Source: Balanoglossus misakiensis
Lineage: Eukaryota > Hemichordata
DNA length: 64,000 bases
Reading direction: 5' to 3'
Assembly: GCA_040954595.2 (NCBI GenBank)
Contig: CM082597.2
Coordinates: 868,001-932,000 of the forward strand
The position numbers and the translations under genes were made by a program. The notes beneath the pieces were generated by a model. The model was not told the origin of the DNA. It ran no database searches and was given only the letters and a program-made list of their open reading frames with translations. Shown here in pieces: positions 20,545-29,665 of this stretch. Positions within the stretch are counted from its first letter, which is position 1, and every line of letters starts with the position of its first letter.

Positions 20545-23500
20545 ATGAATACGTACTTCCAGAAGATGAAAATTCGACATATTTTCGCGTTTTTCGTTGT
20601 CGTCTGCGTCATCAATCTGTTCATACTTTTGAACAAACTCAACAATTCTTTCAGCCTAGAATGGTCAGGTGACAGACATGTCCGAACTCTTGACTCTGAA
20701 CTCTACGAAGATTGGACAGAATCTTTTCTACGGAACGGGCATGCGCAAACAAGAGATTATATCTTTCTTCTGTGTCTCGTATACACAACGGTTGAGAGAC
20801 GAGAGGAACGGAAAGCTATACGCGAGACTTGGGGATCCGTACGAGAGTTCGACGATACTCGTATCGTTCTGTATTTCGTTCTGGAGGCGAACAATGCCAC
20901 CTCAGAAGAGCCTTTCATCTCTGAAATGGCCGCGAACGGCGATATTTCTTTGTTTGACGTCCATGGCAGTGAAGACAGAAGGACAGAACTCACAAAATCT
21001 CTGTTTATCTGGATATCCAAAAAGTTTACGAACTACAAATATCTCCTAAAAACTGATGATGACATTTTTGTAAATATGTTCGCTTTGGTGCAGTACTTGA
21101 GCAAACTGCAACGGGGCAGAGTCGTGATATCACGAGATTCGCGTCCGTGGTATGATTTGATTGGCCAGCGGTATTACCCTCCTGATCCTAGAGTTCCCAG
21201 CTACGTCATTTCCGCGGATATCATTCGTGAATTTGCGAAATTGTTTGCAAATGGGAACGAAAATGGTAGAGAAAATATATTTTCGCAAAGTCTGTATAAG
21301 AAGTTCCAAATTCGTTTGGAAGATCACAGAGGCTTTGACACAGGGCAGAATTTGTGGACACTGTGTGAAGTGAAGACAATATTAACGTCGACTCACATTC
21401 CATTCTTGAGAGTTTGGCGATATTGGAGACTGGTCCACGATTGGGTAGAATTTGTCACGTGTGAAGATGACGACTATGTTATTGGAGGAGACGGTAGGGT
21501 TGAAAACGGGTCTCCACAAATTACCAAAATGGCGTCTGTGACTGACCCTCACGACGTACAGATGATTATTGACCACCCGAAAGTATGTTCTGAGAATTCT
21601 CCGGTTTTTCTGGTAGTCGGCGTTGTGTCCTCGCCTCAAAATTTCGCCCGAAGACTAGCGATTCGAGAAACATGGGGACGGTATTTCGATCCAGTGAAAA
21701 CAGTGAAAGTTGTGACAGTGTTTCTGTTGGGCATCCCTAAGGAGCCGGAAATTCAGAAAGATATACTTTTTGAAGACAACTCTTTTGGTGACATTTTGCA
21801 GGGCGATTTTGACGATAGCTACGAGCACTTGATATTTAAAACGCTAATGCTGCTTCGATGGGTGACGGACAACTGTTTTCGTGCAAAATTCTTGGTCAAA
21901 GTTGACGACGATGTTTGGTTAAACTACGACCATATACTCGATTTATTGCGGCCTGCTCCGCAAAGTGATTTCTCGTTAGGTTTTCCGAGAATTTACGCTC
22001 CCGTGTTAAGAGGACCAGTAGCAAAGTGGTACACCCCGGAAGAGGTGTATCCCTCCGCGACATATAAACCATATCAATCCGGACCCGCGTATATTCTATC
22101 AACCGATTTGGTTGGGAAGGTTTTTAAGGCATCAAAGAATTCCAAAATATTCAAATGGGAAGATATATACCTGGGTATTCTACTAAATGACCTTGGTGTT
22201 TACCCCTATTCTGGCATTGATTTCGACATGATGGGTTTAGCAAGAACAACCTGCGCACTTCAATCCTGCGCTATGTGTCATAAATATTATGCCAAAGATT
22301 TTCTGTACCACTGGAATCTTATCAAACTCCGAGAAAGAAAAGGCATAAATTGTCAATCACAGTCACGCCCGTACATTCCAAAATTCGGCATCCTCGACAC
22401 AGACCCAGACCGCCAGATCTACGCTACACGTGATCTTTCACTCAAACAAAAACTTGTCCAGAAAACGGCTTTTCTGACGTCACACAGTGAACTATGTCGT
22501 TATTATGTCGACAGACAAGATCCAATATTCCTAATTGTGCTAATTTTCAGCGACGGCGCTGATTTCGACAACAGACGGTACTCGCGGATTAATTTCGCTC
22601 GGCCTGGTGTGGTGCGCCGGAAGAGGGTGCAACCGTTCTTTGTGGTCGGCTCCCGTGGACAAAGAGATTTGCACAGCTTGTTGGAAAATGAAGACAGAAT
22701 GTACTCCGACATGATAATACTTGACATTCTTGACACCAAGGAGAACGAAACACTGAAACTTGAACTTGCCCTTCGTTGGGTTACGACGTCATGTCCAAAT
22801 TACAAGTTTTTACTGAAGGTGACGTACAAAGAATTCGTCAACTTTGAAAACATCATATCATATCTTTTGAGAGCGCCTACGTCACGCTTCGCTGCTGGAA
22901 ATGTTGTCATGCCAACGACAGAGTCACACAGTCAGTCTCTTTTGAACATATATACGCCGCCATATTTGCAAGGAGATGCGTTCATACTGTCCTCAGATGT
23001 TGCTGTCGTTGTCTCCAGTACGGTACCATGGCAACTAACACTCATGTTGCCCGGACCACTGATAACGAAAGCACTTCGAGAAAATGACGTCAGCATCGTA
23101 CATCATGGAGGGTTTCTCATGTCACCTCCTGATCTAACACGGAAACAAAACTTTTGTATGTTACACGACCTGATAGTCTGCTCCAAGATGCCTTCATACA
23201 GATACTTACTTGCCATGAAAATGCTGAGCGGAGATTTCTACGCATGCTCAAATTACATGAATACATTGCCAAAGCAACTTGCATCTGAAAAGGACAGACC
23301 ATGGCTTCAACACAATCTGATGACATTTGATGCAAAAACTGATTATGTCAGTAATATGCATGATTACGACTACGTCATCAACCATAAACATAAATGCAAG
23401 CTGCTGGACAAGACACATTTAAAATCCATCCTCTTTCTAATCGCATCAAAACCGGAACATTTCGAAAACCGAAAATTGGTTCGGAGCTCTTGGGCAAGCG

Positions 23501-24993
23501 ACAACTTTATCGACAACACACACGTAGTGTTTATGTTTCTTATCGGCGACACCAGAAACCAGTTTCTGAATAATGAAATTTTCCTCGAAAATGCGCAATA
23601 TCAAGACATCATCCAGGAATCTTTTGAAGATGCCGGCGGAAGTGACGCAATCAAAACCGTGACTGGGTTGAAATGGGCCGCAGATTTCTGCTCAACCGCA
23701 ACTTTTGTTGTAATGACAACTGATTCTATGTTCATCAATACTGAGCGCCTGATAGACTTCTTAAAATCCTCGAATGCCCCGGAAAAGTCACTATTGATTG
23801 GAAGCCCAGTCACGCATGGGCAAAATACAAAAGATGGCGAAGGTGACGTCATTGGTATCAACACGCACACTTATGTGATGTCATCAGATGTTGTGCAAAG
23901 TCTTTACCAGGCATCAAGGAAGACACAACTAGCCGGAAACACAGATGTTTACTTTGCAGACTTGATGAAAAATGCTGAGATTTCGCCGAGATATCACGAA
24001 ATATTTGGCAGACGACGATTTGTGAAGGGTTTGGATGATTACCTCCTCAACTTTCACATCGCGTGGGAAGTACAGTTTCCTCAGAACATGACATTAATGA
24101 AGAACTTCAAGAAGCCAATTGGAGATTTTGCTGATTATGATGGCGACAAAGTGAATGAACCCGGCCGTTACAACTTTCTCATCAGTAATCCGAATATGTG
24201 TCTGAAAACCGGAACCGGAAACGAGAATCCCACCATGGCGGTTTTTGTCTTTTCAGACTGCGCAAGCGTGAAATGGAGATTAGCTGCGCGAGAGACTTGG
24301 ATACGCGAGTTCAAAAACAATGCAGATTTTAATGTCGTCATAAATTTCGTCATCGGAAAATGTGACGACAGCGAAAATTATTTACTTCGGACAGAGTTTG
24401 AAAATTTTGGTGACATTATTCAAGGAACTTTCAATGATAGTGGTTACTATAGTGACACATTAAAGACCTATCTTGTTCTAAGATGGTCATCAATTTACTG
24501 CGCTCCTCTGAAATTTATACTAAAACTTAACCAAAACGTGTTTCTAAACGTGATTGGTGTACTTGCTAAACTGAAGACACTGCCAAACAATTATTTGTAC
24601 ATGGGTTCAAAAATCACCAATGCTGTGTCAGACAGGAACAAAGAGAACCCTAATTTTGTGGCTTTCTACACGTGGCCGTATAAATATCTCCCGCCATGCT
24701 CTGCATCTCACGCTTACGTCATTTCCTCTGACCTCGTTCAAGACCTGTATGTTGCTTCTTACTATGCCGACCTTGTTGCGAACGAGGCTATATTTCTAGG
24801 ACTGTTGGCGAGGAATATTGGTGCTACAATCACGGATAGCTCAAAATTTCGAAACACCGACGTATTTGATTTCTGCGAGTTCAAAGAGAATTTCACAGTA
24901 CAACTGAGCAGTCACTTTCAGTTCTTTGCAATAAAGAAATCGTTGAGAAGAGAACACATTTGCTCAAAAAAGAAACCACTTATCATAGATTAA
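20545..24993 (+). CDS. Poly-GT31 protein 3: type II membrane protein with five tandem GT31 modules, 1482 aa
   Basis: Single coding exon; ATG at 20545, anchor at about residues 11-31. Five modules lie at about 72-265, 353-562, 661-858, 960-1155 and 1230-1430. Module 2 is canonical: RRLAIRETWG, GDILQGDFDDSYEHL, KVDDDVW (454-456), KWYTPEEVYP, YKPYQSGPAY, WEDIYLG (539-545). Module 1 keeps RKAIRETWG and KTDDDIF (171-173) but has RENIFSQ for the acidic motif. Modules 3, 4 and 5 have KVTYKEF, MTTDSMF and KLNQNVF where DxD should be, so metal-nucleotide binding is likely lost. Entry motifs such as MIIDHPKVC, YVINHKHKC and FLISNPNMC mark module starts. This is the only complete member on the plus strand and the only one with five modules. 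Expected Golgi glycosyltransferase; specificity unknown. Confidence 0.94.
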   Translation: MNTYFQKMKIRHIFAFFVVVCVINLFILLNKLNNSFSLEWSGDRHVRTLDSELYEDWTESFLRNGHAQTRDYIFLLCLVYTTVERREERKAIRETWGSVREFDDTRIVLYFVLEANNATSEEPFISEMAANGDISLFDVHGSEDRRTELTKSLFIWISKKFTNYKYLLKTDDDIFVNMFALVQYLSKLQRGRVVISRDSRPWYDLIGQRYYPPDPRVPSYVISADIIREFAKLFANGNENGRENIFSQSLYKKFQIRLEDHRGFDTGQNLWTLCEVKTILTSTHIPFLRVWRYWRLVHDWVEFVTCEDDDYVIGGDGRVENGSPQITKMASVTDPHDVQMIIDHPKVCSENSPVFLVVGVVSSPQNFARRLAIRETWGRYFDPVKTVKVVTVFLLGIPKEPEIQKDILFEDNSFGDILQGDFDDSYEHLIFKTLMLLRWVTDNCFRAKFLVKVDDDVWLNYDHILDLLRPAPQSDFSLGFPRIYAPVLRGPVAKWYTPEEVYPSATYKPYQSGPAYILSTDLVGKVFKASKNSKIFKWEDIYLGILLNDLGVYPYSGIDFDMMGLARTTCALQSCAMCHKYYAKDFLYHWNLIKLRERKGINCQSQSRPYIPKFGILDTDPDRQIYATRDLSLKQKLVQKTAFLTSHSELCRYYVDRQDPIFLIVLIFSDGADFDNRRYSRINFARPGVVRRKRVQPFFVVGSRGQRDLHSLLENEDRMYSDMIILDILDTKENETLKLELALRWVTTSCPNYKFLLKVTYKEFVNFENIISYLLRAPTSRFAAGNVVMPTTESHSQSLLNIYTPPYLQGDAFILSSDVAVVVSSTVPWQLTLMLPGPLITKALRENDVSIVHHGGFLMSPPDLTRKQNFCMLHDLIVCSKMPSYRYLLAMKMLSGDFYACSNYMNTLPKQLASEKDRPWLQHNLMTFDAKTDYVSNMHDYDYVINHKHKCKLLDKTHLKSILFLIASKPEHFENRKLVRSSWASDNFIDNTHVVFMFLIGDTRNQFLNNEIFLENAQYQDIIQESFEDAGGSDAIKTVTGLKWAADFCSTATFVVMTTDSMFINTERLIDFLKSSNAPEKSLLIGSPVTHGQNTKDGEGDVIGINTHTYVMSSDVVQSLYQASRKTQLAGNTDVYFADLMKNAEISPRYHEIFGRRRFVKGLDDYLLNFHIAWEVQFPQNMTLMKNFKKPIGDFADYDGDKVNEPGRYNFLISNPNMCLKTGTGNENPTMAVFVFSDCASVKWRLAARETWIREFKNNADFNVVINFVIGKCDDSENYLLRTEFENFGDIIQGTFNDSGYYSDTLKTYLVLRWSSIYCAPLKFILKLNQNVFLNVIGVLAKLKTLPNNYLYMGSKITNAVSDRNKENPNFVAFYTWPYKYLPPCSASHAYVISSDLVQDLYVASYYADLVANEAIFLGLLARNIGATITDSSKFRNTDVFDFCEFKENFTVQLSSHFQFFAIKKSLRREHICSKKKPLIID

Positions 24994-25430
24994 GATGTAG
25001 TGATATATGACTTGTCAGTCAATGTACACATTGTGCAATTTAGCAAAAAAATCTGATTACTGTGAAATTGTAATAAGGATTTGACATCCCCTTCATGTTG
25101 CCAATAAACCAGATATAAACTCACGATTTTTATCTATTCTATTTTTATCTGTATGTATGTATGTTAGCCTACAATCACGGAATATTAGGTGGACATTAAC
25201 ACTTTATTTGATAGAAACATAGTTTCTTTCTCTAACATTCAACAAATGATCCCTCTGTGGCCAGAAAGTAAGAAGGACAAAAATAGATCTCTTTGCCGGG
25301 CTGTTGTCCCCTGTATTGTTTGTTTTTAATCAATAATATCTCAGGTTTTCGGAGATCGATATTGACTAATGACCCGCTTTTCCTTCACCTTTCTCGATGT
25401 CTACTCAACATTGAACATCGAAGTTCAACA
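24994..25430. other. 3-prime UTR of poly-GT31 gene 3 and tRNA upstream region
   Basis: The left part is the probable short 3-prime UTR. A small ATGT/TATG repeat lies near 25150-25165. Nothing else was recognised before the tRNA gene. Confidence 0.5.
25103..25108 (+). other. Poly(A) signal AATAAA of poly-GT31 gene 3
   Basis: AATAAA about 110 nt after the TAA stop at 24991-24993. Confidence 0.6.
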
Positions 25431-25503
25431 GGGCTTGTGGCGCAACGGATAACGCGTCTGACTACGGATCAGAAGATTCCAGGTTCGAATCCTGGCAAGC
25501 TCG
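25431..25503 (+). tRNA. tRNA-Arg (anticodon ACG)
   Basis: 73 nt with a full cloverleaf. The acceptor stem GGGCTTG pairs with CAAGCTC (one G-U), with discriminator G. The D arm contains GGCGCAACGGATAAC-type bases (A box). The anticodon stem TCTGA/TCAGA closes loop CTACGGA with ACG at the centre. The T arm CCAGGTTCGAATCCTGG is the B box. No intron and no encoded CCA, as expected for a eukaryotic nuclear tRNA. It decodes CGU, and after A-to-I editing CGC and CGA. Confidence 0.97.
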
Positions 25504-25512
25504 GCTCTGATA

Positions 25513-25519
25513 TTTTTTT
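25513..25519 (+). terminator. RNA polymerase III terminator
   Basis: Run of seven T starting 10 nt after the tRNA discriminator base; a second T5 run follows at about 25523. Confidence 0.85.
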
Positions 25520-26620
25520 CTCTTTTTAAACTAAGAAACAAAACGAGTAAATCGGTCATATTTTTAAAAAAAACTTAAGCGGAAATGCTAGAAGGAAAGG
25601 GGGGGCAATTCTCCTTGAACTAGAATTAAATTTTACTTTTTTTACGTGACAGAACACAAAACGCGCAGCCCTGTTGACAGGACGTGTTGACGAACTCGAA
25701 GATCACAAAAAAGTAGATCTGGCTCCAATTCCTGGTAACCATGGATAGATGTCCTGGTCAATGCCACAATCAAATTAATTACGTAGACCCATTTATTAGG
25801 CAGCCGAGATACGACAATCAAATAACCGCCGTGTTAAATTAGGGCTATAAACTTACGTTCTCATTCTACTAGTCTATTGTTTATTTTGACCATAGACCTG
25901 GGAATTTCAGGGGCGATGCTTTGACTGCGTAATGTGGATAGACATCGTCTGAACATGTTGCTGGTCATACATAAAAGTGAACTGGTCATTAACCTGGGTT
26001 AAAGACGACTTCAAGTTGGTTCTTGACGGCAATAAAAAATTAACGACGCAAATTACAATTATTTGTACTGATGTCACGGTGACGGGATGACAAGTTTTGA
26101 ACCATCGGTTAGATTTCAAAATATTTTGTCCTGGATGAGCAACCATTGATGACGTCAGGAGTTGTGGGCCACAAATTGAGGCACCTCCATGACAACGGAA
26201 AAACAAGTCCCAGAATTCGCTGTAAATTTTTCATCACGCAGGATCAACGTGAACCGACAATTGCCAAAGTTTGGCGGTCTCTCGGCATGACAAATCAATA
26301 TCACTATTCCGGGTCATTCCATTACATCATGGGGGTAGTTGCAAACCCGAAGAAAAGACCATTTTGCTAAAAGTGTCGATGAAAATATGTTCACTGACTG
26401 AAATTTTAGGCTTGTGTTTAATATCGTCCTTTAAGTTGATGAAAAAAGACGAATAATTTTCGTTGGAGATCCAGTGCCTTCGTTTCATTCTCACCAGTGT
26501 CAGTCGGACACCCCTAGATTTCAAGATGGAGGACTTCAACGCTCGGCGTTGTCGTGGAAACGTTATACATAATTAAACGTGTGTCACCGTGTTTGGTTCT
26601 TTGCCATAACTACGCGGTTT
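25520..26620. other. Intergenic between tRNA-Arg and the micro-mucin gene
   Basis: No convincing exon seen. It contains a TGACGTCA octamer at 26150-26157 and A-rich stretches near 25560. Open frames of 60-99 codons on both strands show no domain resemblance. Confidence 0.45.
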
Positions 26621-26626
26621 TATAAG
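26621..26626 (+). promoter_or_regulatory. TATA box and Inr of the 66-aa secreted protein gene
   Basis: TTTATAAG with TATAAG at 26621-26626. An initiator-like TCACTTT (A at about 26651) lies 30 nt downstream. The first exon would run to the donor CACG|GTAAGT at 26709/26710, all noncoding. Confidence 0.55.
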
Positions 26627-27851
26627 TTGCAGATTCAACAAACTACTGTCACTTTCAGCTTGCGACCAGAGACGACAACAGCTCCATCTTCTTGGTAGCG
26701 ATACTCACGGTAAGTCAACTTCTTTTACATCTCTTTTCATTTGCACAAAAACTGCACGCATTGCTTCTTTGACAACTTTCATTTTGCATTCCCCGTTTCA
26801 AATATTTTATAAAAACGCGACTGTATTTAGCTCATGTATTTTTCGATGGCAAATTTTGACAAAAGCGGTGAGAAGAGAAATGACTGTTGGATTTCTACTG
26901 AAGAATTTTGAATTAACGGTTTCGTCGACATTTTTAAATTATCGAAGCAAACGCTTGCATTGGTCATCTTCGCTTTACCAGTACATGTATTTAATAAACT
27001 TTGGTAAAATCGGTCGCTTGTTGCATTTCATTTCAAAGAAATGAGACTGGTTTAGTATTTGGATCCGCACGGATAACACACGAGAAAGCGAAAAACGTTT
27101 AGAATACTATTTACAAGTTAAATTAGCTAAGAAATTAGAAATTAGTCTTGTTTAATTTTAAAGCATCTTGGCGGAGAATTTGAAGTTCATTGTACATTGA
27201 AAGGGATCGGGGACCCACAGGAGAGACCTCGTTACGCGACTGTTTATGTTCCATGGAAAAGTCCGATTGTATTCATCTTAGCAATAATCGATCGAAAACA
27301 AACCCTGCCTATACATCATCTATTTTGTCTTCGTGGAAACGCCAATAACAACGACAATGACGATCTGTTCCAAAGAACGAAAATCGATTTGGTTTCCTCA
27401 GAAGTACCACACAATGCATTAAATATGACCTCTGTCAGTTGCGCCAGGGGAAGGGATTTTTATCTCTCCTGTCCGAAGTTTACAATAAACGGGGATAACA
27501 TCAAACTTTAGAAATGCAACTTTCTTTGGGGAATATTCTCTGGTAGCTAAACTTATCACGTTTCTTCAACATTTGGAGAGCAAAATCGTCCAATATCATC
27601 ATCGACCCAGCCGTCGTTACGCAATGTATAATTTGCATTTCTATGACACAGGTGACAATGTGACAATGAATAGCCGCGTTTGATGTTCTCAGACACATGG
27701 AAACCGCGAAAACAGTTCCCACGAAACGCAGGCAACCTTAGTGAACTCGTCAAACTCTGCTAACTTAAATTAAGAACTACACCAGTGCACCTTGAGTAAA
27801 CGTGTTCGGTCTTTTCTACCTTCGTTGCAGATAAACTAACTGACGATCATC

Positions 27852-28369
27852 ATGAGGACATCACTTTTGCTTGTATTGACCCTTCTGGGACTTATTGGTG
27901 AGTATATTTGATGAAACGTGTACATACACGAAAATAGCTACGATGACACTGAAATGCAGCAGACAGACAGGCAGACATGGTCTCATACTGTCAAGGCATT
28001 GACAGGAATACAAAGCGAGCATAGAGAAAGTCGGGCAACGAAAATGGAGTGGTCATTCTTGCGTTTGGACAGACTAGTCCTCGCAGACACTTTTACCAAT
28101 TGGTCAGTTCACAACAAGGCTACCAAGTTGCCAACCATTGGTGGAACGATTCCTGTCATAAGCGGTGGTTGACTAAGAGGTCTCAATAATTTTTCTTGTT
28201 CTATTTTTCTTCAGCTTTCGCCACAGCAACTACAGTTGCGCCGACAACGGTCGCCGCTAGCGAGGGACCATCGGAAGAAGCCACTGAAGCTGACAGTGCC
28301 ACCAACGTCCACATGAGCCTCTTGTTGCTCGCGGTCACAGGGGTATTCCAGTTCATCCTCCGTCAATAG
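27852..28369 (+). CDS. Small secreted/GPI-anchored Thr/Ala-rich protein, 66 aa, two coding exons
   Basis: Coding exons 27852-27897 (15 codons plus 1 nt) and 28215-28369. The upstream noncoding exon is about 26651-26709, with intron 26710-27830 ending CGTTGCAG. Donor G|GTGAGT and acceptor TTCTTCAG are strong. Residues 1-20 are a signal peptide (MRTSLLLVLTLLGLIAFATA), 21-48 are Thr/Ala/Ser/Glu-rich without Cys, and 50-64 are hydrophobic (LLLLAVTGVFQFIL) ending RQ. This layout is that of a tiny GPI-anchored or single-pass mucin-like surface peptide; a possible omega site lies in the DSATN stretch. I recognise no named family. TATA box, Inr, UTR intron and splice phases together make a real gene likely. 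Function unknown. Confidence 0.6.
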
Positions 28370-29139
28370 ACAACCAATCATTGACGAAAACATTCAGCCA
28401 ATTAGAATCCGTGTAACATGACAGTCTATCAGGGAGGGAACACACCAATTAGCGACTTCGTCTTAAGAATCTTCTTCACCAGGCTTGCAACAAGCATCGG
28501 ACATTTACGGAACTCTTAACTGACAGGGGAAGGGACACTTCTTTTAAAACGCCATCTTCACATGGTGCTACGAAAAATGCAGCTAACTTTTCGAATCCCC
28601 TGAAGTTAGCAAAATGATGCCTTGAACGAGGTTATGATGGGACTTCCCTTGATGAAGGCTCGTTCCTGGTTGAAAGCTTCCAAACTTTTCTTCAATCTGA
28701 GACTTGTACAATTTCCAGATTTCCAAAGGGTGCCGATTTTGTTGAAAGATTGTGTGTGGCTTTTCATCAGCTATGAAAAATTGTACTTTCAGCAAAATCC
28801 TTCCCATCCATTCCCAATCAAGAAATGGAACTTTCCATTTTCTATGTATCAGGCAAAACCATTGAGACATCATAGGTAAATCAGCCTGACACTGGAGGGA
28901 CGGATGGGACAATGATCCTTACTCTTTCTTTCAAAGGGGATATTTTTATAGATTGCAATTATACAAATTTTGTAACTTTGTAATTTACAGATTATAATAT
29001 AAATGTGTGCTTTTTTGAACCTTGATGAAAAAGGTCATCACGAAAATGTGATTATGTGACGTCACAATGTACACTTGCTGTACGAGGGGATTTGCGAACG
29101 TTTTAATTTGCTTGACAATGTTCTGCATTTCAGAAATGA

Positions 29140-29145
29140 AATAAA
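29140..29145 (+). other. Poly(A) signal AATAAA, candidate for the micro-mucin gene
   Basis: AATAAA about 770 nt after the TAG stop at 28367-28369. It is the nearest exact hexamer I noticed; the UTR length is therefore uncertain. Confidence 0.4.
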
Positions 29146-29551
29146 AATCCCGTATTTGAGAAATGGATTCTGATTATGCTTGTTTACTCCTACATGTGTG
29201 GGACACTTTACAGCTGTATACGTGTGTATGATTGCGATTACGAGTATGTGATTGTGTGTGTCTGTATGTACCACTGAGTGTATGTGCGCGCTCCGTAAGG
29301 TCATGTAAGTTTGCCACTGACCTTTTGCCGTTGCTTTGCCTTTTTGATTCGAGTGGCAAAACTAAAAGATTACCGAAACACTTCCATACATACATCATAC
29401 AGAAAACCCTCTCACATCCAACCTAATTAAAAGTCAATTACCTTTTGTGTCTACACTATCCGGGACTTCTCAGACGAGCTGTTACCACAATGAAACTTTG
29501 CATCAAACACTGCAAAAAGCAAAATGCATTCTAATGAACACAAAAAATTGT

Positions 29552-29557
29552 TTTATT
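29552..29557 (-). other. Poly(A) signal AATAAA of GPN1
   Basis: AATAAA on the minus strand, about 110 nt past the TAG stop at 29666-29668. Confidence 0.55.
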
Positions 29558-29665
29558 TACAACATGTACTTCAACTGTCAATATAAGGTTATCATTTTAC
29601 GTTTGAATAGTTGGATGCCCATGACATTGTCATGTTAGCTCATATTCAATATACACATACATTAA

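Larger units (their letters stand above)
28370..29665. other. Convergent 3-prime regions of the micro-mucin gene and GPN1
   Basis: The likely 3-prime UTRs of two genes converge here. An open minus-strand frame at 28583-28912 (109 codons) overlaps the inferred plus-strand UTR; its composition is not obviously protein-like and it is not called. A TGACGTCA octamer lies at 29057-29064 and GTGT-rich sequence at 29220-29290. Confidence 0.45.

Noticed and set aside
28583-28912. 109-codon minus-strand frame
   Set aside because: Lies in the inferred convergent 3-prime UTR region and has no family resemblance or splice context.
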